52,828 nt of DNA from Blastopirellula sp. Its GTDB lineage: Bacteria > Planctomycetota > Planctomycetia > Pirellulales > Pirellulaceae. Every line of letters begins with the position of its first letter. Within the stretch, counting starts at the first letter, position 1. Below are positions 27,901 to 36,551 of the stretch, piece by piece. Position numbers and translations under genes: made by a program. The notes under the pieces were generated by a model. It was given only the letters and a program-made list of their open reading frames with translations, did no database searches and was not told the origin of the DNA. The stretch spans positions 1 to 52,828 of the forward strand of contig NVWB01000024.1 in the NCBI GenBank assembly GCA_002733575.1, given 5' to 3'.

Positions 27901-28068
27901 CCCAGACTCTTGTTCATCATCGCTATGGCAAGAGTAACAATGTTTTCGCAGTATGGGACGGACTTGTTTGATAAAGTCGACTTTCTTCGCATCGTCCGCT
28001 GAAGGGGTCTCAGCAAAAGTGGTGGCGTTGATCAATAGAATCAGGCAGAAGGTCAGTACGGCGCGCAT
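24997..28068 (-). CDS. Planctomycete cytochrome c with DUF1549 and DUF1553 domains
   Basis: The ATG at 28068 has AGGAC about 9 bases upstream and opens a signal peptide (MRAVLTFCLILLINATTFAE); the frame extends to a TTG at 28089. About 1023 residues. A PSCyt1-type heme site C-Y-S-C-H is at residues 44-48. The DUF1549-type region follows (NHWAFQ, FVFAQLEAKKI, ERLVDRILKSPHYGERWARH) with a second CAQCH. There is a coiled central part, then a DUF1553-type end (RLTYARWLVSQENPLTARV, NRIWQRHFGRGIV, NRSNTPLQALTLLND). These proteins are abundant in planctomycetes and are thought to take part in periplasmic carbohydrate oxidation. No partner DUF1501 gene is adjacent, which is unusual. Confidence 0.94.
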   Translation of the reverse strand: MRAVLTFCLILLINATTFAETPSADDAKKVDFIKQVRPILRKHCYSCHSDDEQESGLRLDLKQSAFTGGDNGVAIIPGKAAESRLILALTDEDEDIGIMPPEGEGKPLEAAEIAILKTWVNSGANWPDGIDDPTNSNHWAFQSIKLPAVPKVKQQARVRNPIDNFVFAQLEAKKIAPAEEADRLTLMRRLYLDLTGLPPTMEEINQYVNDEQPGAYERLVDRILKSPHYGERWARHWLDLARYADSDGYEKDRPRPHAWRYRDWVINALNNDMPFDQFTIEQIAGDLLPDATVDQQTATGFHRNTLHNTEGGTDQEEDRVKKTIDRTNTTSTTWLGLTVGCAQCHSHKYDPISQREYYQLYGFFNNMYRSDVAAPLPAEAQQIEKLTAKLKQTEKSLTEFKSSNGNQLEEWAKTLTKSPATWASLKPVVAESKHDSKLEVAEDRAVFVTGENKFSDVYTLNFDAADSKISAIRLEVLPHDKLTSKGPGRANNGNFVLDYISARLISDDKDQKPIELSIVSAQADFAQSGWEPTNALKQNDKKGWAISPQFGKRHLAVFSLKEAVAIPAGYQLQVTLDQTYEGSFAHNLGHFRIAASSSDLPVPLDSISKAIVDIAKLPAKKRTAEQKKQLKAEFDKANPETKKLEDAVAAAKKSLTDYRNKSSKVRAVKLSERETKIHIRGNFLEKGEAVQRNTPTVLPAIELGESEKPRLTYARWLVSQENPLTARVTVNRIWQRHFGRGIVSTVDDFGTQGQPPSHPQLLDWLANDFMQHDWSLKHLHKRIVTSSVYRQSSAIRPDLAAIDPDNELLARFSRRRVEAEVVRDISLSVAGLMSAKVGGPSVKPPQPDGVSFLTYNNSAKWVVSKGEDRNRRGLYTFFQRTSPYPMLMTFDSPDSNEVCAVRNRSNTPLQALTLLNDKVFFECAQVLAVRVTSEVPAQANDEQTTTARIDHLIQLCLAREPDPSEAATLHQLFLTQKKLLESNPAATLAITGSDEKDQPNPDLAAWVITARAVMNLDEFITLE

Positions 28069-28352
28069 CGAAACGAGTCCTGTCAGCAAAGGTATTGACG
28101 CTTCTGGCTTTGTGGTGGGCGGCAGTTATCAGCGAAGTGCTGTACTGCTAGGGAGTTCGGGCCAGAAAAGAGGGCTATATGACTCCATCTAACTACAAAT
28201 GGGTCCGTTCGTCAAATCGGTTAGCGTTTTCTTTCCCGCTTTGAGGATCAATGAACGGGTTCCCCCGGTGAAAATGGGCCAAAAGTCTGGTATATAGGTG
28301 TTTCTTGGAAAAATTGATGTACCTGGCCTTAGTAAGTGTGAAAGCAACCCGC

Positions 28353-29636
28353 ATGTCGAAAGAACTTCGAGACAATATATTCCAGCAACTAGACGAACTC
28401 GTTCTGATCGATCCTCACACGCACATTAATGCGTTGGACCCTGCTTCGCATAACTTGGCCGATATTCTTGGATACCATTACTACACCGAACTCTCGCACT
28501 CTGCCGGGATGCCCAAGAGTCGGATTGAACAACCAGGTCTCGATCCGAAAGAAAAAGTAGGGCGTTTGATCGAAAACTTTGGACCGATTGATAATACGAT
28601 TCAATACAGTTGGTTTATCGAAATGGCCCAGCGGCTTTTTGGATTTGAAGGCGATACTGTTACCAAAGACAACTGGGAAGGCTTGTACGACAGTGCATCC
28701 GAGCAAATGGCGGCCGATGATTGGACCGATACCGTGTTTGCCAAAAGCAAGCTCGAAAGCGTCTTTCTGACCAATGACTTTGATGATCCGTTGGAAGGTT
28801 TTGATACGAAGAAGTACATTCCTTGCTTGCGGACCGATGACTTGGTTTTCCATTTATGTAAGCCAGAAGTACGCGAACGCCTAGAAAATGCGACCGATCT
28901 CGAAGTAGGCAGCGCCGCTCAACTACGCGAAGCCATTGGCAAACTATTTGCCCATTTTAAGGCGAATAATGTAAAAGCTTGTGCGATCTCGTTGCCGCCT
29001 AGCTTTACACCTACACAAGTTTCAGATGCCCGTGCTGACACGGCAGTGGCCCATTTATGTCAAGATGGCCCGGAAGCGAGTGATTCAGACAAGGCCGCTG
29101 CGGCCAATTTTGTCTTCTGGACATTGGCAGAATTCTGCGTTGAGTTTGATTTGCCGTTCGACTTGATGATTGGCGTGAACCGGGGGGTTTATGCGGATGG
29201 CGTTTTCCAAGGGCAAGACTTGTACGATAGCCGGGTCTCTTTGATTCAATATCAAGAAGTGCTAAATGCTTTTCCTCAGGTGACCTTCCCCATCTCGGTG
29301 TTGGCCAGTGTCACGAATCAAGAATTGGTTTCCTACTCTTGGATCTTCCCGAACGTCGTGGCCAATGGGCACTGGTGGTATTCCAATACGCCCGCTTTTA
29401 TCGAGCAAGACACGGCTGCCAGGCTAGAAGCGATTCCGCGAACCAAACAGATTGGCTACTACAGCGACATGTACAAGATGGAGTTCGCTTTGCCGAAGTT
29501 CGCCATGTACAAGCGGATTTTGGCCAAAGTGCTATCCGAAAGGTTCGTGATTGATCGAAATTGGTCGGAAGAAAAAGCTATAGAACTTGGATTGCAAGTT
29601 TTACGAGGAAATGTTGAGACAATTTTTTCTATGTAG
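28353..29636 (+). CDS. Uronate (glucuronate) isomerase-like protein
   Basis: I prefer the ATG at 28353 (MSKELRDNIFQQLDELVLID); the open frame begins at 28305. About 427 residues. The metal motif DPHTHIN at residues 20-26 is the amidohydrolase-fold H-x-H of the UxaC family, and the size is near the usual 450-470. Later FDLMIGVNRG and WWYSNTPAF fit the barrel core. UxaC interconverts glucuronate or galacturonate and the keto sugar, the first step of uronate catabolism. Divergence from classical UxaC is clear, so another sugar-acid substrate or an amidohydrolase role is possible. Nearby genes give no operon. Confidence 0.72.
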   Translation: MSKELRDNIFQQLDELVLIDPHTHINALDPASHNLADILGYHYYTELSHSAGMPKSRIEQPGLDPKEKVGRLIENFGPIDNTIQYSWFIEMAQRLFGFEGDTVTKDNWEGLYDSASEQMAADDWTDTVFAKSKLESVFLTNDFDDPLEGFDTKKYIPCLRTDDLVFHLCKPEVRERLENATDLEVGSAAQLREAIGKLFAHFKANNVKACAISLPPSFTPTQVSDARADTAVAHLCQDGPEASDSDKAAAANFVFWTLAEFCVEFDLPFDLMIGVNRGVYADGVFQGQDLYDSRVSLIQYQEVLNAFPQVTFPISVLASVTNQELVSYSWIFPNVVANGHWWYSNTPAFIEQDTAARLEAIPRTKQIGYYSDMYKMEFALPKFAMYKRILAKVLSERFVIDRNWSEEKAIELGLQVLRGNVETIFSM

Positions 29637-29887
29637 AAAATGGATAAAATCCCCCTAAGTCCTTAACTTAGAACTAGTTAGCCTGGTTTGTGAAGCAATT
29701 CACAATCTAAGGGCTCTGTTTTTTCTAATTTTTACGAATAATTCACGAACCTGTACGTCGAATAATCGTCTAGACTGGTATCTCTCCAATGGCGGAACAT
29801 TGTTTCGTTCAAGGGGAAGATCCCTGTGAGTCCTCATACGTTATTAAAACGGTGCCCAAGATGGCATTTGAAGATTCAAACCTTGTT
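29637..29887 (+). other. Gap after the uronate-isomerase-like gene, terminator-like part
   Basis: No gene. Hairpins CTAAGT/ACTTAG (29655-29671) and TTGTGAA-GCAA-TTCACAA (29688-29705) are followed by a TTTTTT run at 29719-29724 and a further T-rich stretch, a plausible terminator of the upstream gene. Smaller stems occur at 29787-29802 and 29867-29880. Confidence 0.45.
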
Positions 29888-30415
29888 CGCAAGTATGTTA
29901 CTTGCGGATATTATCAATTTACTCTCTCACTACGCAAAACTGCGTAGGAGGAAAACCAATGCGTAATACAACCATCAACTTCAGCGAAATTTTTGAAATC
30001 GCCGCAGAAGCCAGCCGCAATATTGTGGCTACCGTTGATGTTATTCGCAACGGAGCCTCCGCGTGTTTGCGCCTCTATGCACATGCTTGGCAGCATGCTG
30101 AGTATTCCGCATCTAAACAGATGCAGAATGTCAGTGAACAGTTGTCATGGCTAGGTAGCCGCCTCCCGGAATATTTATTTCCGGAAGGCAGACTCTCATT
30201 TACCGGTTTTGATACCGGTTCCGGCAAGGCCGGCTATGAGAGTCTGGCAGGGTCAATGCCCTGTTGGTCGCAACGGCGATGTACAGCATCGCTGGCCTGG
30301 ATAGGCAGAAGCTAAGGACCAAACGTCCTTCACAATTTGAAAAGCTTCAAAGTCTAACAGGTAACTGCGACCAGCGCCTTGAGCAAAGCCGCGCACGGAA
30401 ACTTGATGGTTTCTC
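29888..30415 (+). ncRNA. Candidate large structured RNA or leader: chain of perfect hairpins
   Basis: Nearly the whole stretch folds into back-to-back stems. Stem limits: 29888-29906 (8 bp), 29930-29947 (7 bp, AAAC loop), 30013-30030, 30032-30053 (6 bp), 30061-30072, 30082-30097, 30098-30134 (about 15 bp, AAAC loop), 30149-30160, 30161-30189 (about 10 bp), 30189-30246 (11-bp stem enclosing hairpins 202-219 and 221-233), 30248-30263, 30276-30292, 30295-30306, 30314-30330, 30336-30351 and 30398-30413. G-U pairs fit the plus strand. No match to RNase P, tmRNA, SRP or group II domain V signatures was seen. An ECF sigma gene begins 110 bases downstream, so it may be its leader. Confidence 0.45.
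29959..30315 (+). CDS. Possible small protein within the hairpin-rich region
   Basis: An AGGAGG sits 7 bases before the ATG at 29959, one of the best ribosome-binding sites in the window. It overlaps the 3' side of the 29930-29947 hairpin, so translation could be gated by that fold. The frame gives 118 residues (MRNTTINFSEIFEIAAEASR...). The first about 70 are helix-prone and protein-like; the rest is Gly/Ser/Arg-rich and coincides with the strongest hairpins. No family recognised, no membrane segment. It may be a regulatory leader peptide, a real protein on a structured mRNA, or a chance frame over an RNA gene. Confidence 0.35.
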   Translation: MRNTTINFSEIFEIAAEASRNIVATVDVIRNGASACLRLYAHAWQHAEYSASKQMQNVSEQLSWLGSRLPEYLFPEGRLSFTGFDTGSGKAGYESLAGSMPCWSQRRCTASLAWIGRS

Positions 30416-30525
30416 TGCACTCGACACGGCCCTCGCTTCTGGCACTTGCCCGGTTTTCGCTACTTAGTTTCTGTGCTTAATGAAATCATACATAAAAATT
30501 AATAGAGATGTCTCAGGAGAGAGTC

Positions 30526-31098
30526 ATGATCGATATCAACACCCAGGATGAAAAACAAGAATTGATCGCTTTGGTTATCGCAGCTCAAGCTGGAGACCGA
30601 GACGCATTCGGACAAATCGTTGAGAAGTTCCAAAACGTGGTCTTCGCTGTCGCTTTGAAACGATTGCGAAACTACGCCGAAGCTCAAGAGTTGAGCCAAG
30701 ACGTGTTCATCCAAGCGATGCAAAAAATCAGCCAGTTGCGTGAGCCAGCTGCTTTCGCAGGTTGGATTCGTTCGATCACCGTGCGGATGGCGATCAACCG
30801 AGCTGTACGACGCGCACCAGATATCTTGGTAGAACCTGAGACTTTGGCAGCGAACTGCGTTGATCCCGTTACGCCATTGGCCAACTTGTTGGAAAACGAA
30901 CGTGCCGATAGCGTACACGTTGGATTGGATCGTTTGCGAGAAATGGACCGCGAAACATTGCAGGCCTTCTACGTTGAAGGTCACTCGCTCCGAGAAATGA
31001 GCACCGAATTCGATGCTCCAATCGGAACGATCAAACGACGTTTGCACGTGGCCCGAAAACGATTGGCCAAAGAAATGGAAGAACTAATCGCTTGCTAA
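30526..31098 (+). CDS. ECF-type sigma factor (RpoE-like)
   Basis: AGGAGAG at 30515-30521 places the start at the ATG 30526 (MIDINTQDEKQELIALVI); an ATG at 30508 is in frame but upstream of that site. 190 residues. Region 2: AEAQELSQDVFIQAMQKISQ and FAGWIRSITVRMAINRAVR. Region 4: ETLQAFYVEGHSLREMSTEF with helix-turn-helix APIGTIKRRLHVARKRL. It has no adjacent anti-sigma gene. The preceding 750 bases contain no clear protein gene but a dense array of hairpins, so control may act on its long leader. A strong terminator follows. Its target promoters cannot be deduced here. Confidence 0.92.
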   Translation: MIDINTQDEKQELIALVIAAQAGDRDAFGQIVEKFQNVVFAVALKRLRNYAEAQELSQDVFIQAMQKISQLREPAAFAGWIRSITVRMAINRAVRRAPDILVEPETLAANCVDPVTPLANLLENERADSVHVGLDRLREMDRETLQAFYVEGHSLREMSTEFDAPIGTIKRRLHVARKRLAKEMEELIAC

Positions 31099-31138
31099 AA
31101 GTTAGTGACTAGTTTGACAACTTGATTGTTGAGTTGAA

Positions 31139-31173
31139 GCACCCAGGGAGAGTTTTCCCTGGGTGCTTTTTTT
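31139..31173 (+). terminator. Rho-independent terminator of the ECF sigma gene
   Basis: GCACCCAGGGA (31139-31149) and TCCCTGGGTGC (31156-31166) form a perfect 11-bp stem with a six-base loop, followed by seven T. Forty bases past the stop codon. Confidence 0.95.
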
Positions 31174-31276
31174 AATTGGATAAGATGAAAAAAGAGATAG
31201 AACTTCCTCATCTCTATTTTCCGCCACTCGCATAAATTACAATCAAAGTGACATCTAACCATTCCACCAAAGTTCA

Positions 31277-32077
31277 ATGATTGTCCAAGCCATGCGATTA
31301 CCCACCTCACTAGCTCTACTGCTGTTCATATTCATTGCACAGCCAGCTTTCGCACAAGTATCCCATGAACCCATCCTGGCGAAGCGAGGCACATTAATCC
31401 TCAACGACGACTTCACCATCGACCGGGCCAAGGGTTGGGTGAAGCTTCCCGGTGGTAGTTCCGCCAGAGCCGGCGCGGCTGAGTGGAAAAAGATGGATGG
31501 TTTTTATCGCAGCGGTTGGCATCCAGGCAGTGGGCATGCGCCGGTGATGGTTTATCAGGGTGATTTTACCAATGTGGTGGTGCAGTGCGTTTTTCGTTGT
31601 GGGGAGATAACGGAAGATTACCACCACCAATGTTTTCGTTTGGCATTGGATAACCGAGAGCTTTACACAGGCCACGTCCTTTCGGCCTGGGCGAATCAAA
31701 ACAACGATTTTATTGACACAGGTCTGCTGCTGCAACATATTCGCAAGACACCAGAGAAAGTGGTCCTCGCCGATTTGCGTTTGGATAAACGGCCCATTCA
31801 TCTGGTGCCAGGCAAGTGGTACACCGCCACGTTGGAAGTGGTGAAAGATCAAGTGCTCTATCGCGTACAAGGCGAAGATGAAGCGGAGCCAGTGATTGCT
31901 TCCGCACAGTTCAAAGAGTTAAATGTGCCGAAACTTACCATGAGCATCACGCTCGGCACGACCCCGCATGATTTAAAATCGTTGAAAGTTTGGAAGGCCA
32001 AGCCAAATCCACAGTGGGAAGTGCAGAAAGACAAACTGCTGTCAAAGCGGAAGATGGCTAACTCACCAGGTCAGTAA
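31277..32077 (+). CDS. Secreted DUF1080-like (3-keto-disaccharide hydrolase-type) protein
   Basis: 266 residues with a signal peptide (MRLPTSLALLLFIFIAQPAF, preceded by five residues if translation starts at 31277 rather than 31292). The mature part begins LILNDDFTIDRAKGW and continues as a jelly-roll/laminin-like beta-sandwich pattern (APVMVYQGDFTNVVVQCVFR, HLVPGKWYTATLEVVKDQV). This matches the planctomycete DUF1080 concanavalin-like family, some of which are annotated as 3-keto-disaccharide hydrolases. Inferred role: periplasmic polysaccharide binding or cleavage. No signature catalytic residue could be assigned by eye, so the enzymatic label is tentative. Confidence 0.6.
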   Translation: MIVQAMRLPTSLALLLFIFIAQPAFAQVSHEPILAKRGTLILNDDFTIDRAKGWVKLPGGSSARAGAAEWKKMDGFYRSGWHPGSGHAPVMVYQGDFTNVVVQCVFRCGEITEDYHHQCFRLALDNRELYTGHVLSAWANQNNDFIDTGLLLQHIRKTPEKVVLADLRLDKRPIHLVPGKWYTATLEVVKDQVLYRVQGEDEAEPVIASAQFKELNVPKLTMSITLGTTPHDLKSLKVWKAKPNPQWEVQKDKLLSKRKMANSPGQ

Positions 32078-33550
<1,473 letters not shown>

Positions 33551-33593
33551 GAGTTACTGGTAAAGCCGATTGCTTTGTGAGTTTGATATAATT

Positions 33594-33631
33594 AAAGCCC
33601 TGTTCAATGTAAAGTTGAATAGGGCTTTTTT
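33594..33631 (+). terminator. Rho-independent terminator of gap
   Basis: AAAGCCCTGTTCAA pairs with TTGAATAGGGCTTT across 33594-33628 with one mismatch and a short loop, followed by Ts. Located 44 bases after the stop codon. Confidence 0.9.
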
Positions 33632-33980
33632 ATGCGCTGTTGGATTGGTGCTTTCCGTGTGTAGGTCAGTGCTGTGCCTGACGGAGAATGAGAACTTAGA
33701 TTGCTTCTGTCGAATGGCCAGCCGCCGTGAAGTGCAAAAGATTCTCACGCGAAGCCGCTAAGAAAAGGAAGGACGAAAAGAGCTTACCACGAAGGTACTA
33801 AGACACGAAGGAGGAAAACCGGGTTGCCGCGATAGCTGGTTATCGGGGTCGACGAAGTCGACAAGAGGGCCATGTTTCGTCAAAGTGCATTAAGAAGTCA
33901 AACCGCATAAACAGGCGGCTGGCGAGCAGCTTACTCTAATTGCTCAAATTCCTTGATCGGTTCATCGCCATTACAGCTGT
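33632..33980. repeat. Intergenic stretch with two dispersed repeat remnants
   Basis: 33661-33696 is copy 2 of the GTAGGTCAGTGCTGTGCCTG repeat (copy 1 at 17722). 33783-33815 contains CACGAAGG words of the type also seen, inverted, near 4680. No gene is seen. Confidence 0.55.
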
Positions 33981-34361
33981 TTACCAAATAAGTGGACGTT
34001 TTTCATGTTTCCAGAACACCCATCTTCTTGTCTCTTGATGGGTTGACGTTCCAATTGCCATTGGATCTTTATTTGCTTTACGCACTGCATTTAACACTGC
34101 TTCCACGAGGGGTTCACGTGTGTCTTTAGGCTGGCTCTCTTTGAAGTCTTCCCATCCTAGCTCATCTCCCCGTTGAATATACAGGTTGATTGCTGAAACG
34201 TATTTTTCAGTCTCCTCTCTCCAGAGATTCGAGAGTTCGGAAGGATTAAGTTTGCTTGAGTCAATTTTTTTATGTGATGACACCGTTAGTCTCTCTTCCA
34301 AGAAGTTGTGATTGCCTTTGATTGAGTGAAATATCTTAACATGCCTTAGTTCTATTTCCAA
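33981..34361 (-). CDS. Hypothetical protein, start uncertain
   Basis: 126-residue open frame, but its first codon is TTG at 34361 and no ATG or GTG lies near it. The sequence is charged and helix-rich, with LSNLWREETEKYVSAINLYI and EPLVEAVLNAVRKANKDP. No signal peptide or known motif. It lies between two dispersed repeats and the FAD oxidoreductase gene, divergent from the latter. It could be a short cytoplasmic protein, a decayed gene whose 5' end is lost, or non-coding. Confidence 0.4.
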   Translation of the reverse strand: MEIELRHVKIFHSIKGNHNFLEERLTVSSHKKIDSSKLNPSELSNLWREETEKYVSAINLYIQRGDELGWEDFKESQPKDTREPLVEAVLNAVRKANKDPMAIGTSTHQETRRWVFWKHEKRPLIW

Positions 34362-34421
34362 ACAAGGGCAAGTATAATAGTCTTCTACTAGATCTTGTGT
34401 GAACTATTTGGAGTCGATTCT

Positions 34422-36491
34422 GTGTTTAACCAGCTCTCTATTTATTCTCTGTTGATTTCACTAGCCATCACTTGGCAATCCATATATGCCGAATCCCCAA
34501 CCTACGATGTCGTAATCTACGGCGGCACTTCCGCAGCGGTAAGTGCAGCGGTTCAAGTCAAACGGATGGGCAAGTCGGTCATTATCGTTTCGCCAGACAA
34601 ACACTTGGGTGGGCTGACCAGTGGTGGGCTTGGCTGGACGGATAGTGGTCGTAAGGAAGTCATTGGCGGTGTCTCTCGTCAGTTCTATCAGCACCTTAAA
34701 AGTCATTACGATCAACCGGAAGCTTGGCGGCAACAAAAGCCGGAGCAGTATAGCCGCTATCGAAAAGAAGATGACGCGATGTGGGTATTTGAACCGCATG
34801 TGGCCGAAGCTGCGTTTGAACATTTGATTCGCGTAAATTCGATACCTGTGGATCGCAATCAGTGGTTAGATCGAAAGCAGGGTGTGAAGAAAGAGGGAAC
34901 GAACATTGTTTCCATCACCACGCTGGCTGGTAAAACCTATCACGGCAAGATGTTTCTCGACACGACCTACGAAGGCGACTTAATGGCGGCGGCCGGGGTG
35001 GAGTTCACTGTGGGTAGAGAATCAAATTCCAAGTACGGCGAAACCATCAACGGGCGGCAATCGGCCAAGGCCCGATCGCATCAGTTTGACTATGCAGTTG
35101 ATCCTTATGTGGAGCCAGGTAATCCTGAAAGTGGATTGCTTCCTAGAATAGCGGCAGCACCGACCGAAAAAGATGGCGAAGCCGACAACCGAATTCAGGC
35201 CTATTGTTTTCGCATGTGCTTAACCACGGCGGATGAAAATAAAATCCCTTTTGCAAAGCCCAAAGGCTATGATGCGAAACAATATGCACTATTGGCCCGC
35301 TACTTGGCAGGCGGTTGGAAACGGGTGTTCAACAAGTTTGACCCGGCCCCTAACTTCAAAACCGATACGAACAATCACGGTGGTTTCTCGACCGATAACA
35401 TCGGCATGAATTACGATTACCCCGAAGCGACTTATGAGCGTCGACAGACAATCATCGCCGAGCATGAACTCTACCAAAAAGGGTTGATGTACTTCCTGGC
35501 CAATGATCCTTCAGTGCCAGATGATATTCGTGAGAAAATGAGCAAGTGGGGGCTGCCGAAAGATGAGTTCATCGACAACGGCAATTGGCCTCATCAACTC
35601 TACATCCGTGAGGCCAGACGCATGGTGGGTCAAGTGGTGATGAATGAAAATCACCTGCGAGCATTAATCCCAACGCCACAGTCCATCGGCATGGGATCTT
35701 ACAACATGGACTCGCATAATGTGCAACGTTATGTAGACGAAAACGGCCATGTGCGTAACGAGGGCGATGTTCAGATTAGCCCCGGCGGAGCGTACCCGAT
35801 TAGCTATTTATCAATCACACCCAAGGCAAAGGACTGCACGAATCTGCTCGTCCCAGTCTGCGTTTCCTCTTCACATATCGCGTATGGGTCGATTCGCATG
35901 GAACCGGTTTTCATGGTGCTAGGCCAATCGGCCGCCACTGCTGCCATTCAGGCAATCGAAAACAATCAATCGGTTCAGGAAGTCGATTATGAACTACTGA
36001 AAGCAACCTTGCTGCAAGACAATCAGGTTTTAGAATTTGCCCGCAAACCACGTCCGGTTCGAGTTGCTATCAACCCCAAAGACCTGCCGGGCATAGTGAT
36101 TGATGATGCAGACGCGAAACGAGAAGGCACCTGGACTACCAGTGGCTCTGTCTCTGGTTTTGTTGGCTCCGCTTATCTGCACGACAGTAACACCGAGCAA
36201 GGCAAAAAAAAGATTCACTTCACCACCACACTCAAACCGGGGCTATATGATGTGCGAGTGGCCTATTCGCCCAATGCCAATCGGGCCACCAATGTTTCAG
36301 TGTTTATCACATCCGGCAATACGGAAAGCCAAGTCTTTCTTAACCAAAAGAAAGCCCCGACCGTGGATCGCGTGTTCGCCAGTGTGGGTCAGTTTGAATT
36401 AAACGGACAAGTAACCGTTACGATTTCCAACGAAACTGCCAATGGCTATGTGATTGCCGATGCGGTTTCGTTTGTGCCAGTGAAAAAGTAA
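34422..36491 (+). CDS. Secreted FAD-dependent oxidoreductase with C-terminal golvesin-like domain
   Basis: The GTG at 34422 has GGAG eight bases upstream and starts a signal peptide (VFNQLSIYSLLISLAITWQS); the open frame extends to 34395. About 689 residues. The Rossmann dinucleotide motif is YDVVIYGGTSAAVSAAVQ, with GGLTSGGLGWTD soon after, both typical of the FAD_oxidored family. The C-terminal ~115 residues (from about residue 575, DLPGIVIDDADAKREGTW) form a beta-sandwich like the golvesin/xanthan-lyase-type domain found in such planctomycete proteins. Predicted periplasmic or extracellular; it may oxidise or cleave a polysaccharide, but the substrate is not deducible. It stands as a single-gene unit. 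Confidence 0.85.
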   Translation: MFNQLSIYSLLISLAITWQSIYAESPTYDVVIYGGTSAAVSAAVQVKRMGKSVIIVSPDKHLGGLTSGGLGWTDSGRKEVIGGVSRQFYQHLKSHYDQPEAWRQQKPEQYSRYRKEDDAMWVFEPHVAEAAFEHLIRVNSIPVDRNQWLDRKQGVKKEGTNIVSITTLAGKTYHGKMFLDTTYEGDLMAAAGVEFTVGRESNSKYGETINGRQSAKARSHQFDYAVDPYVEPGNPESGLLPRIAAAPTEKDGEADNRIQAYCFRMCLTTADENKIPFAKPKGYDAKQYALLARYLAGGWKRVFNKFDPAPNFKTDTNNHGGFSTDNIGMNYDYPEATYERRQTIIAEHELYQKGLMYFLANDPSVPDDIREKMSKWGLPKDEFIDNGNWPHQLYIREARRMVGQVVMNENHLRALIPTPQSIGMGSYNMDSHNVQRYVDENGHVRNEGDVQISPGGAYPISYLSITPKAKDCTNLLVPVCVSSSHIAYGSIRMEPVFMVLGQSAATAAIQAIENNQSVQEVDYELLKATLLQDNQVLEFARKPRPVRVAINPKDLPGIVIDDADAKREGTWTTSGSVSGFVGSAYLHDSNTEQGKKKIHFTTTLKPGLYDVRVAYSPNANRATNVSVFITSGNTESQVFLNQKKAPTVDRVFASVGQFELNGQVTVTISNETANGYVIADAVSFVPVKK

Positions 36492-36551
36492 TCGCTTGCT
36501 AAATCCCGTTCAATTTCACTGTACTGAACACTTCAAAATGAATCCGCCAAC

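Noticed and set aside
29888..30415. Hairpin region as RNase P RNA, tmRNA, SRP RNA or group II intron
   Set aside because: The P4-type GAGGAAAGTCC word, the tRNA-like T-arm, the SRP apical loop and the domain V GAGCCGT-type word were all absent by eye.
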